Source of the DNA: Emmonsiellopsis sp. PD_33
Taxonomy: Eukaryota > Ascomycota > Eurotiomycetes > Onygenales > Ajellomycetaceae
Assembly: GCA_032988165.1 (NCBI GenBank)
Contig: JANTQF010000022.1
Location: 124,001 to 188,000, forward strand
Reading direction: 5' to 3'
DNA: 64,000 nt
Shown here: positions 34,548 through 45,482 of the stretch, piece by piece
Layout of the letters: each line of letters starts with the position of its first letter
Numbering within the stretch: position 1 is the stretch's first letter
The notes under the pieces: model-generated
Seen by the model: the letters and a program-made list of their open reading frames with translations, nothing else
The model's database searches: none
What the model was told of the DNA's origin: nothing
Position numbers and translations under genes: made by a program

Positions 34548-35116
34548 AAAGAAAAGTCTTTATAGACACTCCGGTACTGCCTCAAGAAGCTTGTCACGCT
34601 AATACGTCCCACCTCCACAGCCGTGGAGACGACATCATTGCCTCCTCGCACAAAGGGCCCGTACAGGCGTACATCGCTCCCTACACCGAAGGCAACGGCG
34701 CCGACGCCGGTTGGACGAAAATCGCCTCTCAAGGCTACGACTCCGCCCAAGATCGATGGGCCGTCGACGACCTGATCGCGAACAAGGGAAAGCTCCCCTT
34801 TAAACTTCCTAGCAATCTCGCGCCTGGCAAATACCTTCTTCGCCATGAGATCATAGGTCTGCACGAGGCCGACGCAACATATGACCAGAACCCCATCCGC
34901 GGCGCCCAGTTCTACCCGTCTTGCATCCAGCTCGAGGTCACTGGGTCAGGGAGTGAGTCCCCGGCCCAGAATTTCAACCTAAACTCTGGATACTCGTATC
35001 AGGACCCCGGCATCCATTTCAACCTTTACCAGTGCCCAGATCCGGCTACGGGAGGCACTACGTACGGATGCTTTGGAGAGTATACTGCGCCTGGACCAGA
35101 GGTCTGGGGTGCGTAG
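34162..35116 (+). CDS. AA9 lytic polysaccharide monooxygenase
   Basis: Secreted copper enzyme (formerly GH61) that oxidatively cleaves cellulose or related glucans. Three exons join in phase: 34162-34228, 34287-34479 and 34621-35116, giving about 251 residues. The signal peptide MKLATTLLAALTLVGYAHS is followed directly by HAVVYGVWVNG, so the mature protein starts with the His of the copper brace. The second brace His is in ASSHKGPVQAYIAPY. The axial Tyr is in GAQFYPSCIQLEV, the AA9 hallmark, and RSPPSNDPVKDL and VACNVNG are also typical. There is no CBM1 and the C-terminus is short. The second intron holds a (GAAA)n tract. Few Onygenales keep AA9 genes, so its presence hints at plant-matter use or a residual saprotrophic trait. 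It lies between housekeeping genes. Confidence 0.93.
34511..34555. repeat. (GAAA)n microsatellite inside AA9 intron 2
   Basis: About ten GAAA tetramers lie in the 141-nt second intron of the AA9 gene (34480-34620). On the transcript the tract is a long purine run between donor and branch region. Length variation at this locus would change intron size without changing the protein. Confidence 0.9.
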
Positions 35117-36020
35117 ATAATGCAGTTACGTTTCGTGATAGTTTGTATTTCTCTCCTACGTGCCACTTATCCTCCCTGGGAAAATGTATTCCTTGTCAAC
35201 TAGTAGGATTGTAGCTGAGAATTACTACTGATACAGCTAATCAAATGAGAATTATATACCTTTAATGAAGTATTCTTGATAAAATAAATATATTCTTAAA
35301 GTTGTTTTTCTCCTTATTTTTAGCTTATGCAGCTACAGTAATTAATATAGATATTATGTACTCCGTACAGCAGTTAGTAACAATAGTAACTATATTGTGT
35401 CAGTTAGCGAGGGGCCCAGCCCGGCGATCAAGTCCGCCATTAGTCCGCACTGTGAATTAAAGGTTCCCATTATGGTAAGAGCAGTACGACGCGTACAATG
35501 ATTTATCAAATATCAAATCTAAAGAACATATATCGCATGAACTTATCTAAACCACCGTGTAGGGCAAGAGACTGAAAATATCGAGAGAGCAAATTTCTGC
35601 TAGACGTTAAACCTGACAAGGACGGGATAAACTAAGCACCGTGTTCAACAGTTCTTCAGGCCCCCGATCCTAGCTTCCATCGTAAACTCCCAGTTGTTAT
35701 TCTTGTTAGGAAGTGTCAATCTAGGTCAGTCCACATGGAACTTTGGGGGGGGGCGAGGATTATTGTAGTATAAATGGGCATATGCATGAGAACGAAGTTA
35801 CTTTGTAAATGTAATTTGCTGTCTATTTTTATTCGTCTAAACCGCCTTCACATCTTGTTGAGGTGGATATATGTACTTTTATGGAGACACCAGTCCGCTG
35901 AAGAGGGTAAGGGATGTTGATTAAGGGATGTGGGGAGACAAGCCAGGGTAGAAATTTTTTAAGGCAGTGCGGTTCGTTTCGCCATAGAGTCTTCATAAAG
36001 GGGCATACTCAGTATCAGCA
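35117..36020. other. AT-richer spacer, no gene seen
   Basis: The 900 bp between the AA9 gene and the tail of ZPR1 have no credible frame. Base composition falls (notably 35200-35400), but CpG is still present, so this is unlike the big island. A G-run (GGGGGGGGGCGAGG, near 35745) is the only distinctive feature. Confidence 0.5.
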
Positions 36021-37593
36021 TCACGACCCCAGCTCCTTTTCTTTCTCAGCAGCTACAGCCGCTGCTGCCATTTCAGCCGCATGTTCCTCCTCATAGCCCT
36101 CGGTTTTCATATCTTTCAGACCAAGCTCTTCCTCCTCCTCCTCTGTCCGTTCATACTCTTCGATCTTAAGGCGTGGATCGGGTTCAGGCGAGTAAAGGTC
36201 CTGCACATAGCTGTTTGCTAACGGATCCTCGAGTGTAATATTGAACTTCAAGTCGCCCTTAATGGCAGAATCAAGACGCGAGAAGAACCGGTCCCATATT
36301 TGCTTTTCGTTGGCAGCCATAGAGTCGCCGGGTTTAAGATCCTCGTCTCCGGTGTTGAAGATTTGGCCGTGAAGTTGGTCGCGTACTTGGGTGAGCAGGC
36401 CTTCGATTGTCGTGAATCTGCCTCCAAGTGTGCCCGGTTGAACTGAGAGGTCAAGTTCGGTACTTGCCATTGCGCAAGTGTCCGACTTCAAGATGTCACG
36501 GGAGAGGTCATCGGTCCCAGAGACTTCAAGAGTGATTCTGCGTCCTTTTTCGGGGACTGCACCACCCGTCTTAACCTCGTTCGTACGGTATCCGCAGTGA
36601 TCACAAACGGTACTCCAGATAAACACCTCCTTGAAATGAGGGATGTTGACCTTCTGCATATTGACAACACATGTCTTCGTGCAACCAGGGCACTCCGATG
36701 GAAGACTATACACTTGACCATCAACGATGTCGAGGTCCTCAGGATCCCCTGCCGTTTGGACCATCTTTCCACTCTCGTCTGCGCCTTCTGCAGAGAGTCC
36801 AAGCTCTTCATTTTGCTCTCGAGTCCGAGGATAGTCTGTGCGCTTATACTTCCCTCCCTCGTCATGTGGGGATGGCGCAATCCACGAGTTCCCAGATGGG
36901 TCATCCAGAGAAATAGTAAATGGGAAAGCATCTCCCTCAACCATCAACTTTAATTTCTGAATGATAGCTTCCAGTGCATTATACAAATTCAAATCAATTT
37001 CCTTTCTGGCGGGTTGCTCGGCTTCCAACTGCGATAAGATTTTAGTTAAAACTCCTTCAATGTTGGTGAGTTGTCCAGGTTCCTTCGGCATCTCGATTCC
37101 AAGGGTTTCCACTTTGAAAACTCCAGTGTCGCTCTTGATGACCTGGCGCTCGAAATCGCCCTTGTTTGTTAACTCGAGGGTATATTTTGCGCCTTGCTCT
37201 TGGATTCGGTCTGCGGACTTGACGGAGTTGTTCTTGAAATAACAATGAGGGCACTCGAAGGATTCTAGGATGATATCGCGGAAGAATGGAACTCTAAGCA
37301 AGAGCAGTTTGGTAGAGCCCTATATAACGAAGCGGGTTAGAATGAGGTCACATTGGAGGAATGGGAAGCAAACACACATTTTCATGGCAGTTCATGCACA
37401 AACTCTCCAGTTCGATAAGTCCTGTGTCATCCTCCTCCTGTCCCTTTTCGCCCTCGGTTTCCTCGTCGGGATTTTTCTGGGGCGCGTCCTCATTGCTCAG
37501 TTTTTGCGCCTGAAGCTGCATTTGCTCAAACATATCTGTCACGGGAACACGTTGCGAGGTTTTCGCTCCATCGGCCTCGTTATGGGAAGCCAT
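36021..37593 (-). CDS. zpr1: Zinc-finger protein ZPR1
   Basis: Conserved eukaryotic chaperone-like protein that acts on translation elongation factor eEF1A and moves between cytoplasm and nucleus. Two exons, 37593-37378 and 37319-36021, join in phase to about 504 residues (yeast Zpr1p has 486). The duplicated architecture is visible. Module one has the zinc finger CMNCHENG...ESFECPHC, split by the intron inside the finger, and KSDTGVFKVETLGIEMP. Module two has CPGCTKTC...STVCDHCGYRTNEVKTGG and KSDTCAMASTELDLSVQPGTLGGRFTTIEGLL. Both have the beta-domain signature ISLDDPSGNSW and ITLEDPLANSYVQ. The C-terminus is a charged, Glu/Ala-rich tail (YERTEEEEEELGLKDM). The ATG at 37593 (MASHNEADG) is the first in frame. 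The gene reads in the same direction as the RNase P/MRP subunit upstream. Confidence 0.96.
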
Positions 37594-37955
37594 TTTGGCA
37601 AAGGCGAAAGGGTATGAATTTATACGACGGAAATTTGACAGGCGTTCTCGTACTTTCGATCTGTCATGGCTGTTAGTTGGTTCGAGACTTAAGATTGGGA
37701 GGTTGTCAGTCAACAGGGCTGCATGAGAACGTACCTGTCTTTTCAGACTTTCGAATAGCGCCTAAGACAGCTGGTGATTAACTCTCTGACTGCCAGGGAA
37801 TGATGTCCGTTGCATTGATTTCTAATACCGGCGCAAAACACTGAATAAATAAAAGTGGCGGAAAGCACGCTAACCCAGATCAGGCCTAGCACCAAAAATC
37901 AAATACCCCGCGCTAACTGCTTCTGTCCCGGGACGGATAAACCAGGTCCCGGATA

Positions 37956-38564
37956 TCAATGTTGCAGAAAGTCGAGTAGATCCAGCGACGACGGCGAGGC
38001 TTGGGATTGCGCTCGCTGTTTTCCTGCGGCGAGGGCTGCCATCAGGCCTTGTTGTTTGCGTGCTTTGGCTCTTTTCTTGCTGCTGATATTCTCAGAAGTA
38101 GCTTTCTGTGATGTTGTGGCGGTTGATTCCGCGTTCCTCTCATCCTTCGCACTACTTAATTGAATAGATTCCGACGCCGTAGGTGCTGTAGTTGCTAGTA
38201 TGCGGGGTCTTTTAGGATCCGTATTTTTGGTTGTTTTTTGCAACGTTTGGAATTTCTGGCGACGGCATCGTAGACACCTGTACACAACTGCTGGCGCGGG
38301 CTCTGCTGAAGCTGTGGAACGGACACGCTTCTTCACTCGATCTTTCTTGACGTTGATAGTCTTTGTAGTTTCGGGCAACCTGACTCCTCCACAAGCGCCG
38401 CAAAATTCACGGTGCTGGGCGACGGACAGCGGTTTGGACTCCTCCCATAGCAGGTGATTGTGGACAGACAGCAGATGGGCTGACGTTGACGGACTTCGTG
38501 CAGCGAGATAATGGGCCGAAGTTTTCAAAAATTTCAATTGGAGAGTAGATACAGACGAAGACAT
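37956..38564 (-). CDS. RNase P/MRP zinc-ribbon subunit (Rpr2/Snm1-like)
   Basis: Predicted protein subunit of nuclear RNase P or RNase MRP, which process pre-tRNA and pre-rRNA. Single exon, 202 residues, ATG at 38564. An N-terminal helical part (LKFLKTSAHYLAARSPSTSA) precedes two Cys pairs, FCGACGGVRLP and YRCLRCRRQ, that form the Rpr2/Rpp21/Snm1 zinc ribbon. Between them and after them are basic segments (KKDRVKKRVR, SSKKRAKARKQQG) suited to RNA binding. The tail LDLLDFLQH with LMAALAAGKQ is typical of fungal Snm1-like members, so an MRP-specific role is slightly favoured. The start lies 415 bp from the divergent DBR1 start. Which of Rpr2 and Snm1 it is cannot be settled from sequence alone. 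Confidence 0.8.
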   Translation of the reverse strand: MSSSVSTLQLKFLKTSAHYLAARSPSTSAHLLSVHNHLLWEESKPLSVAQHREFCGACGGVRLPETTKTINVKKDRVKKRVRSTASAEPAPAVVYRCLRCRRQKFQTLQKTTKNTDPKRPRILATTAPTASESIQLSSAKDERNAESTATTSQKATSENISSKKRAKARKQQGLMAALAAGKQRAQSQASPSSLDLLDFLQH

Positions 38565-38979
38565 CCTAACTGCACCGTATTAATATATGGTTGGAGGAGG
38601 ATTTTGTGAAGTTGAAGGATGGGCCGCAAAGCGAGAAGTTGATGCCGCACCGTTGTGGTTGACGAGAACTGCAGGAAAAAATTATACACAAATTATGCTT
38701 TTATGCTTTTATGCAGGCACGAACTTTCTCTCCCAACAACCACCCGTCTTCACTCCCTGACAACGGTCGATATCAACACGCATTTCTCAATATCACAGAG
38801 GAGCATTGTGTTCTCGGCTACATATTTATGTTGGCCTTTCGACTCGTTCCTCGCTCTTCTCTCCTTTCTTACGAAAGAAGCAAGGTTCAATCCGTTGGCC
38901 TGCTAGAAGCGACACTGTGTCCGGGTTTCGCGGCCGCTGGGTCGTAAAACATATCGTCAGGCACTCGAGGCTACTCAGC
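38565..38979. promoter_or_regulatory. Bidirectional promoter, RNase P/MRP subunit and DBR1
   Basis: Only 415 bp separate the two divergent start codons, so the promoters must be close or shared. Both genes act in RNA processing. No open frame here is credible. I do not see a clear TATA box in either direction. Confidence 0.5.
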
Positions 38980-41446
38980 ATGGAGAATAGACCGACTTCT
39001 CAGGGCCTGCGCGTGGCGTTAGAGGGCTGTGTAAGTTTCCGTTTCCTATTTCATACGCCATGTTGCTCCTTTGCGAGGCCAGAGCTCTGGCTAACAGCAC
39101 CAGGGGCATGGAAAACTGCATGATATTTACGCCTCAGTCACGAAGGCTGCAGAGCTCAAAGGCTGGGAGACAGTTGATCTTGTCATCATCGGTGGTGACT
39201 TTCAGGTGAGGCCCTTCTCAGGCCGCAAATTCACACTTTTCTTACCATATATTCTCCGCTAGGCAGTTCGCAACTCTTATGACTTGAGTTGTATGGCTGT
39301 TCCCCAAAAATACAAACAAATCGGTGATTTTCATGAATATTACAGTGGGGCCCGTGTCGCGCCATATTTAACCATCTTTGTCGGTGGGAACCACGAAGCT
39401 GGCAACCATCTTTTTGAGCTTTACTATGGCGGCTGGGTGGCCCCGAACATCTACTACCTTGGCGCTGCCAATGTTATCCGATGCGGCCCCTTGAGAATTG
39501 CTGGGATGTCCGGGATATGGAAGGGATATGACTATCGCCGGCCTCATTTCGAAAGACTTCCTTACAATCGCGACGACATCCAAAGCATCTACCATGTTAG
39601 AGAAGTTGACGTGCGCAAGCTTCTTCAAATTCGCACGCAAGTTGATGTTGGACTAAGTCATGACTGGCCCCAGGCTATTGAATGGCATGGTGATTTCAGA
39701 AGCCTTTTCAGAAAAAAGCCATTTTTCGAGGAGGATGCCAATACCGGGAAATTGGGCAATGTTGCTGCAAAGGATGTTTTGAACCGACTTCGACCTCCAT
39801 TCTGGTTCTCTGCACATCTCCATTGCAAATACACTGCTAGTTTAGATCATAGCACTTACGTCCCGCCCATTCGGAAGAGCAGATTTGGTCAAACAGCGCA
39901 ACCCTCGCTGACGGGAGGCGATTTTACTTCATCATCCATGGTCATTGAAGAACCGACTGAGTTGAACCCTTCTGAGGAGTCCACAAAGCCAGTCATCTCT
40001 GATAAGGCTGAACAAGAGCCGCTTCATCCACCCCATGAAATATCAGCTACTGCAAATGATACCGCCATGGTGGAAGCACAGTTAACGGCCCCTACCCCTA
40101 CTACGCCAGCTGAAATAACGGAAGACACCACAACCTCTACACAACAGCCTATTCCCCGTGCGGATCGTGATGGAGCCCAATTATCAGCATGGCAAAATTT
40201 CCACCAAGTCGCAGCCAAAAACGAAGCTGAAGAAAACGCTCGATTATTACAAGAGGCAGCGGAACACCAGAAGCAGATTAATGCTGGTTTAATCAAAACA
40301 CCAGAAGTAAACTATCATCTAACATGGAAAAAGGTTGAAGTGAAAGGAGATGGCCTCCAGCGGGGGGTCGAGCGTATTGAAAAGATTGGCTTCGATAAAG
40401 ACCAAAAATCGAGTTCCAACACCGTCCAAGTAAAAAACACCGACGAAATCGACATTGACATCGATAGTTCTTCGGACACTTCGGACAAGCAAAAGTCGAT
40501 GAGCGGTCGGAAGCCTTCTGCACATAAGAATGAAGACGAGATTGAGATTGACATCGACAGTTCTTCAGAAAAAGCAGAACAAGAAGAAACCGTTCCGGCG
40601 GACGCTACTACGAAAGAACCCGAGAGTACAAACTCCTACGATATCCCTGATGACCTGCGAGATATGCTACCAGCAAGTTTTAGAAAACCAGAGCCAACTG
40701 TTGCTCCAACCCCCGCCGCAGACGAAATCCCACTCTTCGAGCCCACTCTACCAGAAGGCATCACAAATACACATACTGACTTTCTCGCCCTCGATAAATG
40801 TGAAGGACGTCGCTGTTTCCTTCAACTCCTTGAGTTGCCATCCATATCCACCCCCGAAGGCAACAACACAGAACCAAACTCACCCCCTTCCCTAACGTAC
40901 GACAAAGAATGGCTCGCCATCACCCGCGTCTTCGCCAACGATCTCATCCTCGGGGACCGGCACGCTCGCATCCCCCCAAATAAGGGCGACGCACGGTACA
41001 AAACCGACATCCTGGCCGCGGAAGAATGGGTTGAAGAAAACATTGTGAAGCAAGACAAACTTACCATCCCGCATAACTTCTCAATCACTGCCCCGGTATA
41101 CGACCCCGCCGTTCCCATCCAGACCAGGGAGACGCCTCCAGAATACACGAACCCGCAAACTGCACAGTTCTGCGAACTTGTCGGGATCGAGAATAAGTTC
41201 CATCTCAGCGATGAGGAACGACAGGCTCGTATGCTGGCTGGTCCGCCGCCTGCTCAGAATAGGCCGCCCCAGTATAATCGGCGACCCCGTGGGCGCGACG
41301 ACTTTGGCGGGAGGGGAGGTGGAGGGTCCCAGCGGGGGGGCGGCCGTCATGGCCATGGTGGTGGACGTGGACGAGGTCGGGGAGGGCGTGGGAGAAGAGG
41401 CGGTGGTGGGCAGCGTTCCTGGAATCAGTATGGAGTACCAGGGTAG
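38980..41446 (+). CDS. dbr1: Lariat RNA debranching enzyme
   Basis: Metallophosphoesterase that opens the 2'-5' branch of excised intron lariats. Three exons join in phase: 38980-39030, 39104-39205 and 39263-41446, giving about 778 residues. Metal motifs are LEGC|GHGKLHDIY, split by intron 1 right after the Cys that replaces the usual Asp in DBR1, then LVIIGGDFQAVRN, GNHEAGNH, GMSGIWKGYDY and the HDWP and SAHLHCKY blocks. A long disordered middle (about residues 265-540) separates the phosphatase from the DBR1 C-terminal domain (TDFLALDKCEGRRCFLQLLE...WLAITRVF). It carries EIDIDIDSSSDTSDK and EIEIDIDSSSEKAEQ, a duplicated acidic Ser motif like a SUMO-interacting or CK2 site. The protein ends in an RGG-rich tail from about 41280. 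Yeast Dbr1p has 405 residues; filamentous fungi usually have longer ones. It converges on the RTP1 gene with a 310-bp spacer. Confidence 0.95.
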
Positions 41447-41756
41447 GAGTGTCGGGTTGAATATCGGTGGGAGCCCTGCGGTTTTGCGATTTTCACTTGT
41501 TTCATCTTCTTGATCCATGACTTCTATGATGGAGAGTGAAGGGCGTTTTTGTGTATAGATACTCCTTTAAAAGCTAGTGTGGTTTAAATACCCCCACAAA
41601 AAATGATATCCTGGGATCAATCCGTTGCTTCTGTCTATTTTCATTTCTGGCTTCGTAGAGAAGGATAAGGGATATATAAGATACCCTTTTCATCATAGCT
41701 ACCAAAAATGGCTCGTTATATCACAAAAAGGGCAAGCAATCCACAGCCCGAAATAC

Positions 41757-44700
41757 CTACTCAATCTCTTCAATACGCGGGCCCCCGAATGACAAACCAC
41801 CACTACCATCCCTCTCCAAACGCGGATGAATATCCAACCCAGCCAACCGATCGCCCAATTCAAATCTTGGTTGCTCCTCGACCCCCTCCCGAGTCCTGAC
41901 TCCCCACAACAACGACTTCTCAAGCCAAGCCTCCAAACTCTCAATAAGAATCCTTATATGCCCTCGAACAATAGGATCCATTTCGCTGCGCTCTACAAAC
42001 GTCAGCACTCGGAGGATATCAGGGATATTTCCAATAGACCCGTCGCTAGGGGGGTTTTGTTGTTGGCTGCTGAAATCAGGAGATGTGCTATATGAGAACC
42101 CAAAGCCAAGGTTTCTGCCGTTTTCCTTCGCTGTATCTAGTGCCTTTACCAGGTCGAGGAGTAAGATGACAACTGCCCGTCGTATGATTGCGCTTTCGGG
42201 ACCCCGTTCTAGGTTTAGCGTTGATAGTGCCAGGTCAACTGCAGAAACTGCAATGACAGGTCCAAGACCTGCGACATTGGTTTGGATAGCGGATGCGAGG
42301 ATTGAAATGGCAGAGGCGCGGGCGCGTAGGTCATCTGGTTCGAGATCAGAGGCCGCACCGGCGGCCCAGGCATCGATGATGCTGGCGGAGTAAGCGGTGC
42401 GAGCTGGGTCTTCGGTGTCTGAGTCTCCGGCTTCATCTAGCTGTTGCATAATCTTATCTGCCTCTTGCTGTAATGCAACATCTTCTTCATCCTCCTCTTT
42501 CGGTTCCTTCTTTATTTTCCTTTTGGCCATTTCCTCTCTAGCTTTCTTCGCGGAGGGCTTTCTGCCCCGTCGTCCTGCCACCGCAATCATAGTTTCGCCT
42601 AGGATTTTAGCAGTGTCACCGACCAAAGCATCTCCTAATTCTTGAACAGTCCTTAGTAATGCCTCGCCAATTTTTAAGCGTTGATCGAGGGTACTTTGTT
42701 CACTTCTATCCGCATAACGGTCTGCAAGTGTCTTGATAACCGTCCTGGGGTGTTTCGAGGCAAGTAATCCAATACTTTTAACGACGTTTAGATAGATAAA
42801 TTCGTCGTTTGCTGTTGATTCGGGATCTGGACCCGTTATTAATGCGAGTAGAAGAGTGAGGGTAGCGGGTATATCAAGAACCGGAGAGGATTCCGTGATG
42901 AGCCGTGAGAGAAGAGAAAGGCCTTCGGCTTGTACGGGCGGTAATGGGGACTGGAGATTTTCAAGTGCGTGGCGATGTGTTTGGAGATCGGATAAACGTG
43001 AAGAGACGGTCTCGGACTTTTCTTCGGAGGCAAGCGAAGTTTCCAGGGTTATTTCGAGGAGCATTGAGGCAGTTGTAGCAGGTTGAACAAGAGAGGAAGG
43101 CAAGTTGGGTAGAAGCATGTCCAGCTGGCTTTTTATTCGTTGTATGATGGGAGATAATGAGTCCGACAATGAGAAATCAGGAGACGTTAAAATTGTAGAG
43201 AGAAGACTGAATGCGGCCGATAACGACTCGGATGTTTCCGCAGTGTCCGAGACATTCCCACTCTCTCGGAATTCTGGGCCATTATCAACAATACTCCCAA
43301 GCGATTGAAAGGATGGTGTCTTAGTTTTCTCTTTCCCCCGTCCGACCCCATGAGTAATTTCACTTTGTATCAATTGTTCAATTATTGCCAGCACCTTGGC
43401 AGGGTACCGCGATAAAGCATCCTTGAATCGATTGAGCAGCTTTTCGGTGAACTTTGCACTGACAAGCTTTTGCAGTGTAGGCTGCAAATCCTCATCTCCT
43501 TGTCCGAGTTTCGGTAATTTCCTGCCATGTCCCTCTGAAGGTCCAAGGAGCCATTGCTTGCTAACATATAGAAAAACGTCGCCTGTCAGCTCCTCACTTT
43601 GGGGGTCAGCCGAGAGCAACTCAAAAAAAGCATCAATGCGTTCATCTAGAGTATCCATCAGGCGCAAGGGGTCAAACTGCGAGGTGCGGGAGCTTTTGCG
43701 GTTTCTAATAGAAATACCTCCTTCCTGGCCGGGGCCATATATCCAGCTAGGTCCTCCGTCAAACAAAATCTGATCTGCCAGATTTTCAAATCTGGACACG
43801 CCAGCCGAAACACTGAAAAAAGTCTTCAGCAGCGTTGAAACTTTATCATACCAGGACGATTTTTTATGCTCTTTAGCATAACATTTCAACCCCCAGAGCG
43901 GCAGCAATACCGGAGTGACGAGTCTCTTCAAGAGCCCAGGATTTGGGTGTAACAGAGTTAGAGCACTCAACCTTCCAAGGGCAAGAAGCAACTTCGGTTC
44001 ATCTATTAGGATTTCGCCATCAAGATCATTTAGAGTGCTTTCTTCCAATGGGGAGCCATCTAACGAAAATTGCTTCAACCACGAAGCGATTTCGGTTGTT
44101 CTATTGCCGTGAAATGCGTCGAAGATGGGTTTCACAAATATCTTGTACCCAATCGTACCTGGGGCGCCGTACGACCGTTTCCCGAGTATTCCATTTCCGA
44201 TCACATAAGATGCCGTTTTTCGTAGATCTGGTTCATCTCCATCTAAAAGCGCTAATATTTTGGGGGCAATGTTGGAAAAATAGTCATCGACTGCCGTTCC
44301 CTGAGGGACAGAAGAGAGCAACCGTGATGTTTGCATAATGGCCTGGACAGTAATTGGTGGGCCATTGGAAGCGGGAGTTTCCGTATTCTGCCCCAACGCT
44401 GGTGCAAACTGCGATGCGATAAAAATAATCGTCTGAAAAACTCCATCTTTACGCAAAGGAATTTGTGATAGCTGGGCAGATATTCTGGCTTTAAACCATG
44501 TTGCAGAACTCGTTTGAAGGAAGGAGGAAAGAATTGGTAGCAAGGAGGGTGTTGGTGTTCTAGAAGGGAGTCAACGGACATATCCGGAAAATATCCATGG
44601 GGCGTCTTACTCGTCAATAACCGTTTGGAATAGATTGGCGTATATGTTAGTATCGACCTGGGAAAGGCGCTGGGAATGAAATGCTAGTTCCGCCGCGCCG

Positions 44701-45316
44701 CACAGTATATCCGTGAGGATTCTTCCAAGTATTATGGGCTGAATACTAGGACGTTTATCATAAAGGATGGGTCGTATACGGCCTAATATAAGGAGCAATA
44801 AACCCTCGTCGTGTGGTTTGTCTCCGGAGGTGGGTTCCGGCGGCTTTGCGACAACCCCAGCAGGCAGCACGGACATCACCCGTTGTCCCAGCGGAATACC
44901 GACCCCATGTGACAGAGCTGGGTATATCCCCTCCAGGGATAAGAGATCCAGTAGCCCATGGAGTACCCGGCGCCGCTTCGTATCTTCAAGAACCGGGTCC
45001 TCCTTGCGCTCATTTCCTTTCGCGTCTACTAGCTCCGGTAAGGGGTCAACAAAAGCATTGTGAATAGCAGCAAGAAGGTCAAGCGCCCGTTGGATAACAT
45101 ATATCCTCGCATTATCATCGCTACCGTCATGCGCAGGAAGCTTCCGGGACAATATCTGGACGAGAGAGTCGCCTCGAGATTTCTGTATCTCCTCTTGGAT
45201 ACTGTTAGCCTCATGTAGATCAGTAGAAGTTAAGATTGCGTGCCTCTTTTCAAAACCGGGTTCAGAAACTCAGTAGCATCATCGAATGCCTTTACGAGCT
45301 GCTTGGAACTGCTCAT
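41757..45316 (-). CDS. RTP1/TANGO6-family HEAT-repeat protein
   Basis: Large alpha-helical protein of the RTP1/TANGO6 family, implicated in yeast in nuclear import of RNA polymerase II and in fungi often annotated as required for viability. Three exons: the start at 45316 (MSSSKQLVKAFDDATEFLNP), a second ending at 44611, and 44559-41757, joined as VIDE-TPTPSLLPIL. The first intron lies near 45205-45260 and its borders are not settled (a GTTTTG donor is the best candidate). The second exon carries ALDLLAAIHNAFVDPLPE and AELAFHSQRL. The long exon has LLALGRLSALTLLHPNPG, then RTP1_C1-like SRLITESSPVLDIPATLTLL and LKIGEALLRTVQELGDALVG, and ends with the conserved RTP1_C2-like IIRRAVVILLLDLVKALD and HIRILIESLEAWLEKSL. 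A basic, Glu/Lys-rich insert (RRGRKPSAKKAREEMAKRK) could be a nuclear signal. It is just over 1,100 residues. Confidence 0.85.
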
Positions 45317-45419
45317 TGTAATAGCCCGTTCCTCAATGTGTTCATTGTCAGAGGTAGATTCGTCCAAAATATTCTCCCTAAACTCGAGTGACGTATGGTT
45401 AGTAAGCAATATTTGATAT

Positions 45420-45482
45420 CACGTGGACACGCGACCGGTCTAACCGGATATGGAACAAACCTTGAACCGTCTAAGTCACGTG
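45420..45482. promoter_or_regulatory. Two CACGTG sites upstream of the RTP1-family gene
   Basis: CACGTG occurs at 45420-45425 and 45477-45482, 104 and 161 bp before the start codon at 45316. It is the second pair of such E-boxes near a housekeeping start in this window, after the pair at 32469-32482. The spacing differs (57 bp here, 8 bp there). Confidence 0.4.
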
